64,000 nt of DNA from Novosphingobium resinovorum. GTDB lineage: Bacteria; Pseudomonadota; Alphaproteobacteria; Sphingomonadales; Sphingomonadaceae. The translations under genes and the position numbers were made by a program. Positions 53,161-62,501 of the stretch are shown here, piece by piece; the stretch's first letter is position 1; each line of letters opens with the position of its first letter. The stretch spans positions 434,001-498,000 of the forward strand of contig NZ_CP017076.1 of the NCBI RefSeq assembly GCF_001742225.1, in the 5' to 3' direction. Below the pieces are notes generated by a model. It did not search any database, was not told the DNA's origin, and saw nothing but the letters and a program-made list of their open reading frames with translations.

Positions 53161-54825
53161 ATGACCCGTATCGACAATACCCGCGTCATCAAGCCCGCCA
53201 CCGGCACGCAGCTTTCCGCGAAAAGCTGGCTAACCGAAGCGCCTTTGCGCATGCTGATGAACAACCTCCACCCGGACGTCGCCGAACGTCCGGAGGAGCT
53301 GGTGGTCTACGGCGGCATCGGCCGCGCCGCGCGCGACTGGGAGAGCTACGACCGGATCGTCGAGACGCTCCAGCGCCTTGATGACAACGAAACGCTGCTG
53401 GTGCAATCGGGCAAGCCGGTCGGCGTGTTCCGCACCCATGCCGATGCGCCGCGCGTGCTGATCGCCAACTCCAACCTCGTGCCGCACTGGGCGAACTGGG
53501 AGCATTTCAACGAACTCGATAAGCGCGGCCTTGCCATGTACGGGCAGATGACCGCCGGTTCGTGGATCTACATCGGCACGCAGGGCATCGTTCAGGGCAC
53601 GTACGAGACGTTTGTGGAGATGGGCCGCCAGCACCATGGCGGCGACCTTTCGGGCAAATGGCTGCTGACGGCGGGCCTTGGCGGCATGGGCGGCGCGCAG
53701 CCGCTCGCAGCCGTCATGGCGGGCGCATCGTGCCTTGCCATCGAGTGCCAGCCCAGCCGGATCGAGATGCGCCTGCGCACCGGCTATCTCGACAAGTCCG
53801 CCGCCACCATCGAAGAGGCCATGGCCATCATCGAGCAGGCGAAGGCGAACGGAAAGCCCGTCTCGGTCGGCCTGCTGGGCAATGCCGCCGAGCTGCTGCC
53901 CGAAATCTACGCGCGCGGCATTCGCCCCGACCTGCTGACCGACCAGACCAGCGCCCACGATCCGATCAACGGCTACCTCCCCGCAGGCTGGACCGTCGCC
54001 GAATGGATGGAGCGCCGCGAGCGCGAACCCGAAGCGGTCGCCAAGGCCGCCAAGGCGTCGATGGCGCAGCATGTGCGCGCGATGCTCGATTTCCAGGCGG
54101 CCGGGGTTCCCACCACCGACTACGGCAATAACATCCGCCAGGTCGCGCTGGACGAGGGTGTGGCGAACGCCTTTGACTTCCCCGGCTTCGTTCCCGCCTA
54201 TATCCGTCCGCTGTTCTGCCAGGGCGTCGGACCGTTCCGCTGGGCGGCGCTTTCGGGCGATCCGGAGGATATCTACAAGACCGACGCCAAGGTGAAGGAA
54301 CTGCTGCCGGACAACGTGCACCTGCACAACTGGCTCGACATGGCGCGCGAGAAAATCCACTTCCAGGGCCTTCCGGCGCGCATCTGCTGGGTGGGTCTCG
54401 GTGATCGCCACCGCCTCGGCCTTGCCTTCAACGAGATGGTCGCGAAGGGCGAGCTGAAGGCCCCGGTCGTGATCGGCCGCGACCACCTCGACAGTGGCTC
54501 GGTCGCCTCGCCCAACCGTGAGACCGAGGCGATGCAGGACGGCTCGGACGCGGTTTCGGACTGGCCGCTGCTCAACGCCCTGCTCAACACCGCCAGCGGC
54601 GCGACATGGGTGTCGCTGCACCACGGCGGCGGCGTCGGCATGGGCTTCTCGCAGCATTCGGGCATGGTGATCGTGGCCGACGGCACGCCCGAGGCGGCGG
54701 CGCGGCTTGAGCGCGTGCTGTGGAACGACCCGGCCACCGGCGTCATGCGCCACGCCGATGCGGGCTACGAGATCGCGCGGGACTGCGCGGCGGAGAAGGG
54801 GCTGGACCTGCCGGGCATCCCGTAA
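53161..54825 (+). CDS. hutU: Urocanate hydratase
   Basis: A 554-residue urocanase, near the usual 556 residues. It has [83 protein letters not shown] and [23 protein letters not shown]. It binds NAD+ as a tightly held cofactor and hydrates urocanate to imidazolonepropionate. It begins two bases after the hutG stop. Confidence 0.96.
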   Translation: MTRIDNTRVIKPATGTQLSAKSWLTEAPLRMLMNNLHPDVAERPEELVVYGGIGRAARDWESYDRIVETLQRLDDNETLLVQSGKPVGVFRTHADAPRVLIANSNLVPHWANWEHFNELDKRGLAMYGQMTAGSWIYIGTQGIVQGTYETFVEMGRQHHGGDLSGKWLLTAGLGGMGGAQPLAAVMAGASCLAIECQPSRIEMRLRTGYLDKSAATIEEAMAIIEQAKANGKPVSVGLLGNAAELLPEIYARGIRPDLLTDQTSAHDPINGYLPAGWTVAEWMERREREPEAVAKAAKASMAQHVRAMLDFQAAGVPTTDYGNNIRQVALDEGVANAFDFPGFVPAYIRPLFCQGVGPFRWAALSGDPEDIYKTDAKVKELLPDNVHLHNWLDMAREKIHFQGLPARICWVGLGDRHRLGLAFNEMVAKGELKAPVVIGRDHLDSGSVASPNRETEAMQDGSDAVSDWPLLNALLNTASGATWVSLHHGGGVGMGFSQHSGMVIVADGTPEAAARLERVLWNDPATGVMRHADAGYEIARDCAAEKGLDLPGIP

Positions 54826-54839
54826 TCCTCTCCCCTGCT

Positions 54840-54923
54840 CGTCATTGCGAGCGTAGCGACGCAATCCAGGGCCGCGCAAACCGCCCTGGATTGCGTCGTC
54901 GGCTTCGCCTCCTCGCAATGACG
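54840..54923. repeat. Palindromic intergenic repeat (REP/MITE-like) between hutU and hutD
   Basis: Outer arms CGTCATTGCGAG (54840-54851) and CTCGCAATGACG (54912-54923) are perfect inverted repeats. Inner arms GACGCAATCCAGGGC (54858-54872) and GCCCTGGATTGCGTC (54883-54897) are also perfect, 15 bp each. CGTCATTGCGAG...GCAATCC palindromes are widely dispersed in many bacterial genomes (from memory). It could affect hutD mRNA levels. Confidence 0.85.
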
Positions 54924-54948
54924 AATGTATTTTCGTGAGTATCCGCCC

Positions 54949-55479
54949 ATGGCCATCACCCGCATCATCCGCGCCGCCGACTGCCCGGAGGTTCCATGGA
55001 AGAACGGCGGCGGCACCACGCGCGAGATCGCCGTCTGCCCGCCCGGCGCGGGGATGGGCGATTTCCTGTGGCGGCTCAGCATGGCGCGCGTCGAACAGGC
55101 CGGACCGTTCTCGTCATTCGAGGGCATCGACCGAACGCTGGCGGTGCTCGAAGGCACCTTGCATTTATCCGGAGCCGTCGACGCAGTACTCGACCCCGTC
55201 AGCGCGCCCTTCCCTTTCGACGGCGCTGCGAGCGTCGAGGGCGTCCCGCTGGGCGGGGCAGTGCTCGACCTCAACGCCATGGTCCGGCGCGGCACTTACA
55301 ATTGCGAGATGCAGCGCCTGCCCCCCGACGCAATGGTCACCCCCGCAGGCACGACGTTCCTCCTCGCACTTGAAGCGCAAACACTCGACGACACCGATCT
55401 CGGCTATCTCGACTGTGCCCGGATCGATGCTCCGGTCACCACCGCAGGCCCAGTGTTGCTGGTCCGCTTCCTCTCCTGA
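54949..55479 (+). CDS. hutD: HutD-family protein
   Basis: A 176-residue cupin-fold protein of the HutD family. It starts ITRIIRAADCPEVPWKNGGGTTREIAVCPPGA, has FLWRLSMARVEQAGPFSSFEGIDRTLAVLEG (typical HutD), and ends with ALEAQTLDDTDLGYLDCARID. In Pseudomonas HutD limits hut expression. It lies at the end of the hut genes, separated by the palindromic repeat. The exact function is not settled. Confidence 0.85.
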   Translation: MAITRIIRAADCPEVPWKNGGGTTREIAVCPPGAGMGDFLWRLSMARVEQAGPFSSFEGIDRTLAVLEGTLHLSGAVDAVLDPVSAPFPFDGAASVEGVPLGGAVLDLNAMVRRGTYNCEMQRLPPDAMVTPAGTTFLLALEAQTLDDTDLGYLDCARIDAPVTTAGPVLLVRFLS

Positions 55480-55493
55480 AAAAATCTGCGCCC

Positions 55494-55515
55494 GCGCGGA
55501 AGGAATTTTCCGCGC
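55494..55515. terminator. Hairpin between hutD and the FecI-type sigma gene
   Basis: GCGCGGAA (55494-55501) and TTCCGCGC (55508-55515) are perfect 8-bp arms with a 6-nt loop, 15 bp past the hutD stop and 13 bp before the sigma start. It may end the hut transcript or act in the sigma promoter region. Confidence 0.4.
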
Positions 55516-55527
55516 CGTGTCTCTTTC

Positions 55528-56157
55528 ATGGCAAACGGGAAATCCGAATGCCTGAGGGAGGGTGCCACGCCAGGGGAGGCAGACAAGGAACTTGCGCGGC
55601 GACGCGGGACGGCCCTCTGGGTCGCGCGCGAGATCGTGCCCCATGAGGCGCGGGTCCGCCGCTGGCTGGCCCGGTCGCGCCTCTCGCCGGAGGACGTGGA
55701 CGAGGTTATGCAGGAAGCCTACTGCCGGATCGCGATGCTGCCCTCGGTCGACCACATCGACCGGCCGCTGGCCTACATGTTCTCGATCACCCGCAACCTG
55801 TTGCTGCGCCGTCTCAAGCGCCAGCAGGTCGTGGTGCTGGAGGCCGTGAGCGAGATCGAGACATGGCAGGACGAAACCCCCTCGCCCGAGGAACAGGCCG
55901 CGAGCCGCATCAGCTACGAGCGGGTCCTGGCCATCATCGGCCGCCTGCCGGAACGCTGCCGCCGCGTGGTGGAACTGCGCAAGATCGAAGGCTGGTCCCA
56001 GAAGGAAATCGCCGCCCATCTCGGCATGACCGAGAAGGCGGTGGAGAAGCAGGTCTGGACCGGCGTGCGCGCCGTCCGCGACGCCTGGACGCAGGCCGAG
56101 GCGCAGAGCGAGAACCGCATGCTCGGCGCCGATCGCCGGGGGGCGCGGTCATGGTGA
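55528..56157 (+). CDS. FecI-type ECF RNA polymerase sigma factor
   Basis: A 209-residue sigma factor. Region 2 has EDVDEVMQEAYCRIAMLPSVDHIDRPLAYMFSITRNLLLRRLKRQ; region 4 has IIGRLPERCRRVVELRKIEGWSQKEIAAHLGMTEKAVEKQVWTGVRAVR. It overlaps fecR by 7 bp and is followed by a TonB receptor with an STN domain, the full FecI/FecR/FecA-type surface-signalling set. A pectinesterase lies downstream, so the signal is probably a plant oligosaccharide and not iron. Confidence 0.9.
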   Translation: MANGKSECLREGATPGEADKELARRRGTALWVAREIVPHEARVRRWLARSRLSPEDVDEVMQEAYCRIAMLPSVDHIDRPLAYMFSITRNLLLRRLKRQQVVVLEAVSEIETWQDETPSPEEQAASRISYERVLAIIGRLPERCRRVVELRKIEGWSQKEIAAHLGMTEKAVEKQVWTGVRAVRDAWTQAEAQSENRMLGADRRGARSW

Positions 56158-57098
56158 CGCTCGCAGGCGATCAGGCTCGCGACGAGGCGGCGCGGTTCGT
56201 GGCGCGCATGGACGCCGACGGCTGGACCGAGGCCGACGAGAGCGAACTTCAGGCATGGCTGGCCGAAGACCCGCTGCGTCAGGGCCTGCTGCTGCAGGTA
56301 CAGGCACAGTGGCTGGCGCTGACCCCCGAGGTCGAGGCACCGGCTGTCCCGGTCGAGGAGGAAGAGCCCGCGCCCTCGGGCTGGGGTCGTCGCGGCGTGC
56401 TGGCGGGGCTGGCTGCATCGGCTGCGCTCGCCTTCGTCGGGCTGCGCTGGAGCCAAAGCCCGGCAGCTTATACGACGAAGCTCGGCGAGATCCGGCGCCT
56501 GCCGCTGCCGGACGGCTCGGTGATGACGATGAATTCGGGCAGCGAACTGACCGTCAGCATGGCGACCAAGCTGCGCGAGGTGCAGCTTGCACAGGGTGAG
56601 GCATGGTTCGAGGTCGCCAAGGACGCGCAGCGCCCCTTCGTCGTCGCCGCCGGGAACGTCCGCGTGCGCGCCGTGGGAACGGCCTTCTCGGTGCGGCGGC
56701 GTGAAACCGGGGTGGAGATCCTCGTCACCGAGGGCATCGTGGAAACCTGGGCGGACGGCGACCAGAGCCTGCGCATGAAGTTGGAGGCCGGGGACCGCGC
56801 GATGCTAAGCGCCCATGCGGTGATCGACTACGAGACCGGCATTTCCTCTTCCGTCGACCGGGCGCTGGCATGGCGCGGCGGCATGATCGATCTCAACGGG
56901 CGCACGCTCTATGACGCGGCAGACGAGTTCAACCGCTACAACCAGCGCCAGATCATCATCGCCGACCCGCGCGTCGCCCGCGAGGAGTTCGACGGCCTGT
57001 TCCGCGTCAACGACCCTGAAGGCTTCGCCGAAGCGGTGAAGGCCAGCCTCGGCGTGTCGCTCGACACCAGCAATCCGAACCTCATTCGGATCGAATGA
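56151..57098 (+). CDS. FecR-family sigma regulator
   Basis: A 315-residue membrane-anchored anti-sigma regulator. The N-terminal DUF4880-like segment has DEAARFVARMDADGWTEADESELQAWLAEDPLRQ. A single transmembrane helix lies near GVLAGLAASAALAFVGLRW (about 85-103). The periplasmic FecR domain has LGEIRRLPLPDGSVMTMNSGSELTVS, LAQGEAWFEVAKDAQRPFVV and RVRAVGTAFSVRR. A C-terminal secretin/TonB-like tail ends NPNLIRIE. It passes the signal from the STN receptor to the FecI-type sigma factor. Confidence 0.9.
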   Translation: MVTLAGDQARDEAARFVARMDADGWTEADESELQAWLAEDPLRQGLLLQVQAQWLALTPEVEAPAVPVEEEEPAPSGWGRRGVLAGLAASAALAFVGLRWSQSPAAYTTKLGEIRRLPLPDGSVMTMNSGSELTVSMATKLREVQLAQGEAWFEVAKDAQRPFVVAAGNVRVRAVGTAFSVRRRETGVEILVTEGIVETWADGDQSLRMKLEAGDRAMLSAHAVIDYETGISSSVDRALAWRGGMIDLNGRTLYDAADEFNRYNQRQIIIADPRVAREEFDGLFRVNDPEGFAEAVKASLGVSLDTSNPNLIRIE

Positions 57099-57197
57099 TA
57101 AATTTTTTTGAGATGACGAGAAGGAATATCCGCTCCGGAGACTCTTAAAGAGCACAGGTGAAAAGAAACCTGACGGATCGGGACATTGGGAGGGATA

Positions 57198-60100
57198 ATG
57201 AATACTTCGGACATTCGGAGTGCCTTGTTCGCATCATCTGCGATCATGTGCATAGTAGCCTCGCCGGTTCAGGCGGCAGCGCAGACGCGGCAGTTCGCGA
57301 TCGAGGCGCAGCCTGCCGAAACCGCGATCAGCCAGCTTGGCCGACAGGGCGACATCCAGATCATCGCGGCGCGCCGCCTGACGCATGCCGTACGCACCAA
57401 TGCCGTGCGCGGCGAGATGAGCGTGGACGATGCACTGAACCGCCTGCTGGCGGGGACCGGTCTCACCGCCCGCCGCACCGGGCCGGGTTCTTATGCCATC
57501 GTCGCCCGCGCCACGCCTCCGATGTCGCCGCGCACCCTGACGCAGACCAGCCTGACCTCGGCCCCGAGCGTACAGGCACCCGTCGCCGCCGCACAGGCCG
57601 CATCCCCGGCGGCAGAGGCCGCGGCGGCGGATGAGGAACCGGCTGCGAACTCCGAAATCCTCGTCACCGGCTTTCGCGGCAGCCTCGCCAAGGCGCAGGA
57701 CCTGAAGCGCCGCGCGGTGAACCTCACCGAGAGCATCATGGCCGAGGACATGGCCAAGATGCCCGACCTCAACCTCTCGGAATCGATCCAGCGCCTGCCC
57801 GGCGTCGCGATCTCCCGCGAAGGGGGTGAAGGCCGCAACATCACCCTGCGCGGCTTTTCGCCCGACTTCACACGCACGACGCTGAATGGCATGGAAGTGC
57901 CTGCCAGCAGCGACGGCCTCGATTCCGGCGGCTTCACCATCAATGCCGGCCGCGCTTTCGACTTCCACGTCTTCGCGTCCGAACTGTTCAACCGCATCGA
58001 CGTGCAGAAGACCCAGCGCGCCTCGATCGAAGAAGGCGGCATCGCCGGTACCGTCGATCTCTATTCGGCCAAGCCCTTCGACTTCAAGGGCTTCCATGTC
58101 GTCGGATCGGCGCAGGGCGGGTACAACACGATGACGCGCAAGGTCGATCCGCGCGCCACCGTGATGATTTCCGACACCTTCGCCGACGACAAGATCGGCG
58201 TGCTGTTCTCCGCCGCCTATTCCAAGCGCACGGTCTATCAGGAAGGCTTCTCCAGCGTGCGCTGGACTTCGCCTTACGTGAACGGCGACAGCTGGGCGGA
58301 CACCAACCCGACCGTCACCGGCACGCCCGAGGATTGCGGCGCCGCCGACCGCCTCGACTGCCTGTGGGCGCCGCGCCTGCCGCGTGCGGACTTCTTCGGT
58401 AACGACCAGAAGCGCCTCGGCCTGACCGGCTCGATCCAGGCCAAGCCTATCGACGGACTGACGCTCAGTCTGGACGCGCTCTATTCGCAGCTCGACAACG
58501 ACCGCTACAGCTACAACTCGATGGAGTGGCTGCTGACCCACGGCACCCCGGGCAACTTCGTCGGCCAGACCCCGCTGTCGTTCACCGTAGCGCCTGACGG
58601 CAAGCAGCTGGTCGCCGCCGCCTTCGACGACGTGACATCGTGGTACGAAAGCCGCCACCAGACCTCGACCTCCAAGTTCCGCCAGTTCGTGTTCTCGGGC
58701 GATTACGAAGTGACGAGCAACCTCAAGATCGACGCCATGGTCGGCAAGGCGCGCGACACCGCCGACCGCACCGAGCTGCGCTTCTACGCCCGCTCGGTGC
58801 CGCACTACTATGCCTACGACTATTCGGGCAGCAAGGACGTGGCCAAAGTCGATTACGGTGATTACGACCCGAACGATGCCACCAACTTCATCAACGCGAC
58901 GACCCCCGCCAACCGCCTGAACAACGTCGTGAAGGACAACTTCACGGCCAAGACCAACGCCACCTTCACCAAGGGCCGCTTCACCGCGCAGGCGGGCTTC
59001 GCCTACAACCGCCGCCTCGTGCGTTATTCAGAGGCTCAGGGCGAGCTGCCCACCTTCGATCCGTCCAGCTACATGACCGCCTTCCCGTACAGCCACTTCG
59101 GCAGCGGCGTGGTTTCCGGGGGCCTGCCGACGTTCGCGGTGATGGACTTCGACGCGATCGGATCGTCGGGCCTTTTCTCGGGCAACTACACCACCAATGT
59201 CGCGGCGGGCTGGGAAGTGGTTGAAAAGACCACCGGCGGCTACGGCGAAGTGACGGGCGAGATCGACATCGGTTCGATGACCCTGCGCCTCGACGGCGGC
59301 GCGCGCTGGGTGCGGACGGACGTGGAATCGAGCGCGGTGATCTCCGGATCGCCGGTCGACGTGAAGCGGCATTACGACAACTTCCTGCCCTCGTTCAACG
59401 CGGCGCTGAACATCACGCCCGACCTCGTTGCGCGCTTCGCCTATGCCCGCTCGATGACGCGGCCGGGCCTCGCCTCGCTCAACATCGCCGCGCCCGTGTT
59501 CGAGTACACCACGCGCACGGTGAGCAACCTCGGCAATCCCGCGCTCAAGCCCTACCTGTCGAACGACTTCGACCTCGGCTTCGAGTGGTACTTCAGCAAG
59601 GGCGGCCTGTTCTCGGTAGGCGTGTTCAAGAAGAACATCATCAGCTCGCTGACGACCTCGGTGGTGCAGCAGTCGGTCCCGCAGGAATACTGGGCCGCGA
59701 TCTACGCCGATCCGCGCTACGACGCTTCGTACCAGGCGGACCCGGCGACCGCGCAGTACACATTCTACAGCACCGTGAACTCATCGGACGGGAACAGCGT
59801 GAAGGGGCTGGAGGCGACGCTCAACGTGCCGTTCACCTTCCTGCCGGGTGCGCTTTCGTACTTCGGCATCGCATCGAACTACACCCATGTCTCTGCCCGC
59901 GATTCCACGGGGTTGTCGCCCAACTCCTACAATTTCACGGCCTATTATGACACCGGTGACCTTGGCCTTCGCCTCTCGATCAACAAGCGCGACGACTATC
60001 TGCTGAGCCAACCGGGCGGCAACGGCCACGTGCAGGAACGCAAGTACGGGCCGACGCAAGTGGACTTCTCGGCCTACTACAACCTGACCAAGCAGATCAG

Positions 60101-60236
60101 CGTCAACCTCCAGGGGATCAACATCACTAACGAACGGGAGCGCATCTACGGCACCGGCGACGGAACTCAGTATCTGGTGCGCGAATTCTCCAAGACCGGC
60201 GCGCAGTGGTTCGTGGGCGCCCGCTACCAGTTCTGA
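57198..60236 (+). CDS. TonB-dependent receptor with N-terminal STN signalling domain
   Basis: A 1012-residue receptor. The signal peptide (ALFASSAIMCIVASPVQAAA) is followed by an STN domain (RQFAIEAQPAETAISQLGRQGDIQIIAARRL to about residue 105), a Ala/Glu-rich linker, a TonB-box-like NSEILVTGFRGSLAKAQDLKRRA and a plug with LNLSESIQRLPGVAISREGGEGRNITLRGFSPD. This NITLRGF pattern marks the Caulobacter-type carbohydrate receptor group. The barrel ends in an aromatic F. A TTG 12 bases upstream was not used because GGGAGGG lies between. Its pectinesterase neighbours suggest a pectin-derived ligand. Confidence 0.92.
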   Translation: MNTSDIRSALFASSAIMCIVASPVQAAAQTRQFAIEAQPAETAISQLGRQGDIQIIAARRLTHAVRTNAVRGEMSVDDALNRLLAGTGLTARRTGPGSYAIVARATPPMSPRTLTQTSLTSAPSVQAPVAAAQAASPAAEAAAADEEPAANSEILVTGFRGSLAKAQDLKRRAVNLTESIMAEDMAKMPDLNLSESIQRLPGVAISREGGEGRNITLRGFSPDFTRTTLNGMEVPASSDGLDSGGFTINAGRAFDFHVFASELFNRIDVQKTQRASIEEGGIAGTVDLYSAKPFDFKGFHVVGSAQGGYNTMTRKVDPRATVMISDTFADDKIGVLFSAAYSKRTVYQEGFSSVRWTSPYVNGDSWADTNPTVTGTPEDCGAADRLDCLWAPRLPRADFFGNDQKRLGLTGSIQAKPIDGLTLSLDALYSQLDNDRYSYNSMEWLLTHGTPGNFVGQTPLSFTVAPDGKQLVAAAFDDVTSWYESRHQTSTSKFRQFVFSGDYEVTSNLKIDAMVGKARDTADRTELRFYARSVPHYYAYDYSGSKDVAKVDYGDYDPNDATNFINATTPANRLNNVVKDNFTAKTNATFTKGRFTAQAGFAYNRRLVRYSEAQGELPTFDPSSYMTAFPYSHFGSGVVSGGLPTFAVMDFDAIGSSGLFSGNYTTNVAAGWEVVEKTTGGYGEVTGEIDIGSMTLRLDGGARWVRTDVESSAVISGSPVDVKRHYDNFLPSFNAALNITPDLVARFAYARSMTRPGLASLNIAAPVFEYTTRTVSNLGNPALKPYLSNDFDLGFEWYFSKGGLFSVGVFKKNIISSLTTSVVQQSVPQEYWAAIYADPRYDASYQADPATAQYTFYSTVNSSDGNSVKGLEATLNVPFTFLPGALSYFGIASNYTHVSARDSTGLSPNSYNFTAYYDTGDLGLRLSINKRDDYLLSQPGGNGHVQERKYGPTQVDFSAYYNLTKQISVNLQGINITNERERIYGTGDGTQYLVREFSKTGAQWFVGARYQF

Positions 60237-60245
60237 TACCTGGAA

Positions 60246-60294
60246 GGACCGCTGCCCAATACCCCTCGGGCGGCGGTCCTCTTTTTCGTTTTTC
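60246..60294 (+). terminator. Rho-independent terminator after the STN receptor
   Basis: GGACCGCTGCCC (60246-60257) pairs with GGGCGGCGGTCC (60268-60279) with one wobble, followed by TCTTTTTCGTTTTT. It is 9 bp past the receptor stop and is the clearest intrinsic terminator in the window. Confidence 0.9.
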
Positions 60295-60308
60295 GGGAGT
60301 GATATAGA

Positions 60309-61283
60309 GTGCCGGCTTCAAGCAAGTTCGCATGTGCGCTGGCCCTCGCCGCCATGCTGCTGCCGGGCCATGCCCCGGCACGCGAGGTGGATGACAGCTA
60401 CACGATCGGCCAGCGCTTCGCACAGTACCGGGACAAGTTTCCCGGGATCGCCTGGCCCGCCGTGACGTGGAAAGCGGGCCAGTCGGTGCTGTTCGACCGG
60501 CCCTACAAGAACACCGGCACCCGCGACCTTCATATCGACGTGTTCCGCCCCTCGGCGGGAGCCAACCGGCAGGGCATCCTGCTCGTCCACGGCGGAGGCT
60601 GGCGCGCCGGGGCGAAGACGCATTTCTACGCTCTGGCGAACCTCCTTGCCCAGCGCGGATACACCGTGTTCCTGCCGGAGTTCCGTCTATCGGTCGAGGC
60701 GGCCTATCCGGCGGGGATGATTGACATCGGCGACGCACTGGCATGGACACGCGCGCATGCTGCCGAATTCGACGTTGATCCCGCCCGCATCGCTGTGGGC
60801 GGCGCGTCGTCCGGCGGACAGATGGCCTCGCTGCTCGCTTATGCCGGACCTTCGGGCCTGTTCGGCTCGGGCACGGAGCGCACCGCCGCCGCGCTGATCG
60901 ACCTCGACGGCGTGCTGGACTTCACCACCCCGCAAGCGCTGCAGTTCGAGAATGCCGCCGGGGAGGCATCGCCCGCCGCGCGCTGGCTTGGCGGTTCCTA
61001 CGAGCACGCCGCCGCACGCTGGAAGGACGCGAGCGCCGCCAGCCATGTCGGCGCACAGTCACCGCCGACGCTTATCGTCAGCAGCGGCATCCCGCGCTTC
61101 ACCGAAGGCAAGACCACGGTGCTCGCCGCGCTCGAACGCCACGGCATCGCCCATCGCTTCTTCGCCTTCGAGAATGCGCCGCACGACTTCTGGCTGTTCG
61201 AACCGTGGCTGCCCCGCGTCGCGGAGCAGATCGACGGCTTCCTCAAAACCCTTGAACCGGCGCGAGGGAGCGCACCTGAATGA
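60309..61283 (+). CDS. Exported alpha/beta-hydrolase, probable carbohydrate esterase
   Basis: A 324-residue protein starting with GTG and a signal peptide (ACALALAAMLLPGHAPA). The alpha/beta-hydrolase core has the oxyanion-hole VHGGGWRAG, the nucleophile elbow GGASSGGQM and a C-terminal His (NAPHDFWLF). The HGGGW/GASSGG pattern is typical of BD-FAE-like feruloyl/acetyl esterases. It overlaps the pectinesterase gene by 4 bp (ATGA), so it is likely to remove ester groups from pectin-type polymers in the periplasm. Exact specificity unknown. Confidence 0.85.
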   Translation: MPASSKFACALALAAMLLPGHAPAREVDDSYTIGQRFAQYRDKFPGIAWPAVTWKAGQSVLFDRPYKNTGTRDLHIDVFRPSAGANRQGILLVHGGGWRAGAKTHFYALANLLAQRGYTVFLPEFRLSVEAAYPAGMIDIGDALAWTRAHAAEFDVDPARIAVGGASSGGQMASLLAYAGPSGLFGSGTERTAAALIDLDGVLDFTTPQALQFENAAGEASPAARWLGGSYEHAAARWKDASAASHVGAQSPPTLIVSSGIPRFTEGKTTVLAALERHGIAHRFFAFENAPHDFWLFEPWLPRVAEQIDGFLKTLEPARGSAPE

Positions 61284-62452
61284 TCGGCAGACTTGCGTTC
61301 ACACTGGCAGCGATGCTGTCCACCGGAACCGCGATGGCGGCGCCGACCGAGTACGTCGTGCGGCCGTCGTGCGGGGACGGCGCGGCGCCGTGCTACACGT
61401 CGATCCAACGTGCGCTCGACGCGGCAACGCGCGACGGTTCCGAAAACTGGATCACGATCCGCGTGGCGCCGGGCGACTATGCCGAAAAGCCGGTGATTTC
61501 CCGGAGCCGCCTCCGCCTGATCGGCAGCGGCGCGCAGCGCACGCGTGTGCACTTCGGCGCCGTAGCGCAAACCGCGAAAGGCTGGCACCGCGACGGCTGG
61601 GGCACGCCCGGCTCGGCGACGCTGATGGTGGACGCAAAGGACGTCGTGATCCGCGACCTGACCATTGAGAACACCTTCGATTACCTCGCCAACGACCACC
61701 ACCCGCAGGGCAGCGCGGAGCGCATCGCCAACCCGCAGGCCGTCGCTTTGCTCCTCGACGTGCACAGCGACCGCGTGCTCGTCGATCGCACGGCAATTCT
61801 CGGCTATCAGGATACGCTGTTCACCAACGGCGGCCGGGCGCTGGTGCGCCGCAGCCTGGTGGCGGGCAACATCGACTTCATCTTCGGCAACGGGCAACTG
61901 CTGATCGAGGACAGCGAGATCCGCTCCCGTCCGCGCAGTGAGCCTTATGTTCCGGGCGAGTTCCAGTCCTTCATCGCCGCGCCATCGACCCAGTTGTCGC
62001 AGGCGCACGGCATCATCGTCTACCGCTCGCGCCTGACCCGCGAGGCCGGGGTGCCCGACGGCGCCGTAGCGCTCGCGCGGCCGTGGCATCCGACAACGCG
62101 CTTCGCCGACGGGCGCTATGCCGACCCTGCGGCCGTCGGACAGGCGATCTTCATCGACTGCTTCATGGACCGGCATATCCACCCGGACCACTGGACGACG
62201 ATGAACGGCACCGCCCGCGACGGCACCATGACCGGGGTGTTCCGACCGCAGGACTCCCGCTTCTGGGAGACCGGCTCCCACGGCCCCGGCGCGAAGGCGC
62301 GCGATATCGGTATGACCTGGCGCGAGACCACAGGCATCGACGCTATCCGGCGCGATATCCTTGCCGGGTGGAGCCTGCAGGACGAAGCGCGTCGAACCCG
62401 CGCCGGAACGAAGGCGACCCGTGCACGGCCCCGCAGGACTATGGCAAAATAA
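61280..62452 (+). CDS. Pectinesterase (carbohydrate esterase family 8)
   Basis: A 390-residue CE8 pectin methylesterase. A signal peptide (FTLAAMLSTGTAMA) is followed by the right-handed beta-helix with the catalytic motifs AILGYQDTLF, AGNIDFIFGNG and VALARPWH, holding the two Asp and the Arg. It removes methyl esters from pectin, releasing methanol. With the STN receptor, FecI/FecR and the preceding esterase it forms a pectin-uptake set. No pectate lyase is in the window. Confidence 0.92.
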   Translation: MIGRLAFTLAAMLSTGTAMAAPTEYVVRPSCGDGAAPCYTSIQRALDAATRDGSENWITIRVAPGDYAEKPVISRSRLRLIGSGAQRTRVHFGAVAQTAKGWHRDGWGTPGSATLMVDAKDVVIRDLTIENTFDYLANDHHPQGSAERIANPQAVALLLDVHSDRVLVDRTAILGYQDTLFTNGGRALVRRSLVAGNIDFIFGNGQLLIEDSEIRSRPRSEPYVPGEFQSFIAAPSTQLSQAHGIIVYRSRLTREAGVPDGAVALARPWHPTTRFADGRYADPAAVGQAIFIDCFMDRHIHPDHWTTMNGTARDGTMTGVFRPQDSRFWETGSHGPGAKARDIGMTWRETTGIDAIRRDILAGWSLQDEARRTRAGTKATRARPRRTMAK

Positions 62453-62501
62453 TTAACCATTGTCGGCCAGACTGACTCCCGGCTGACCGGGCTGGGAGCC
62501 G

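Noticed and set aside
53230..54918. A 562-codon open frame antisense to hutU
   Set aside because: hutU is certain; the antisense product has no family pattern.
57234..58805. A 523-codon open frame antisense to the STN receptor
   Set aside because: Overlaps confident STN and plug domains; no domain of its own.
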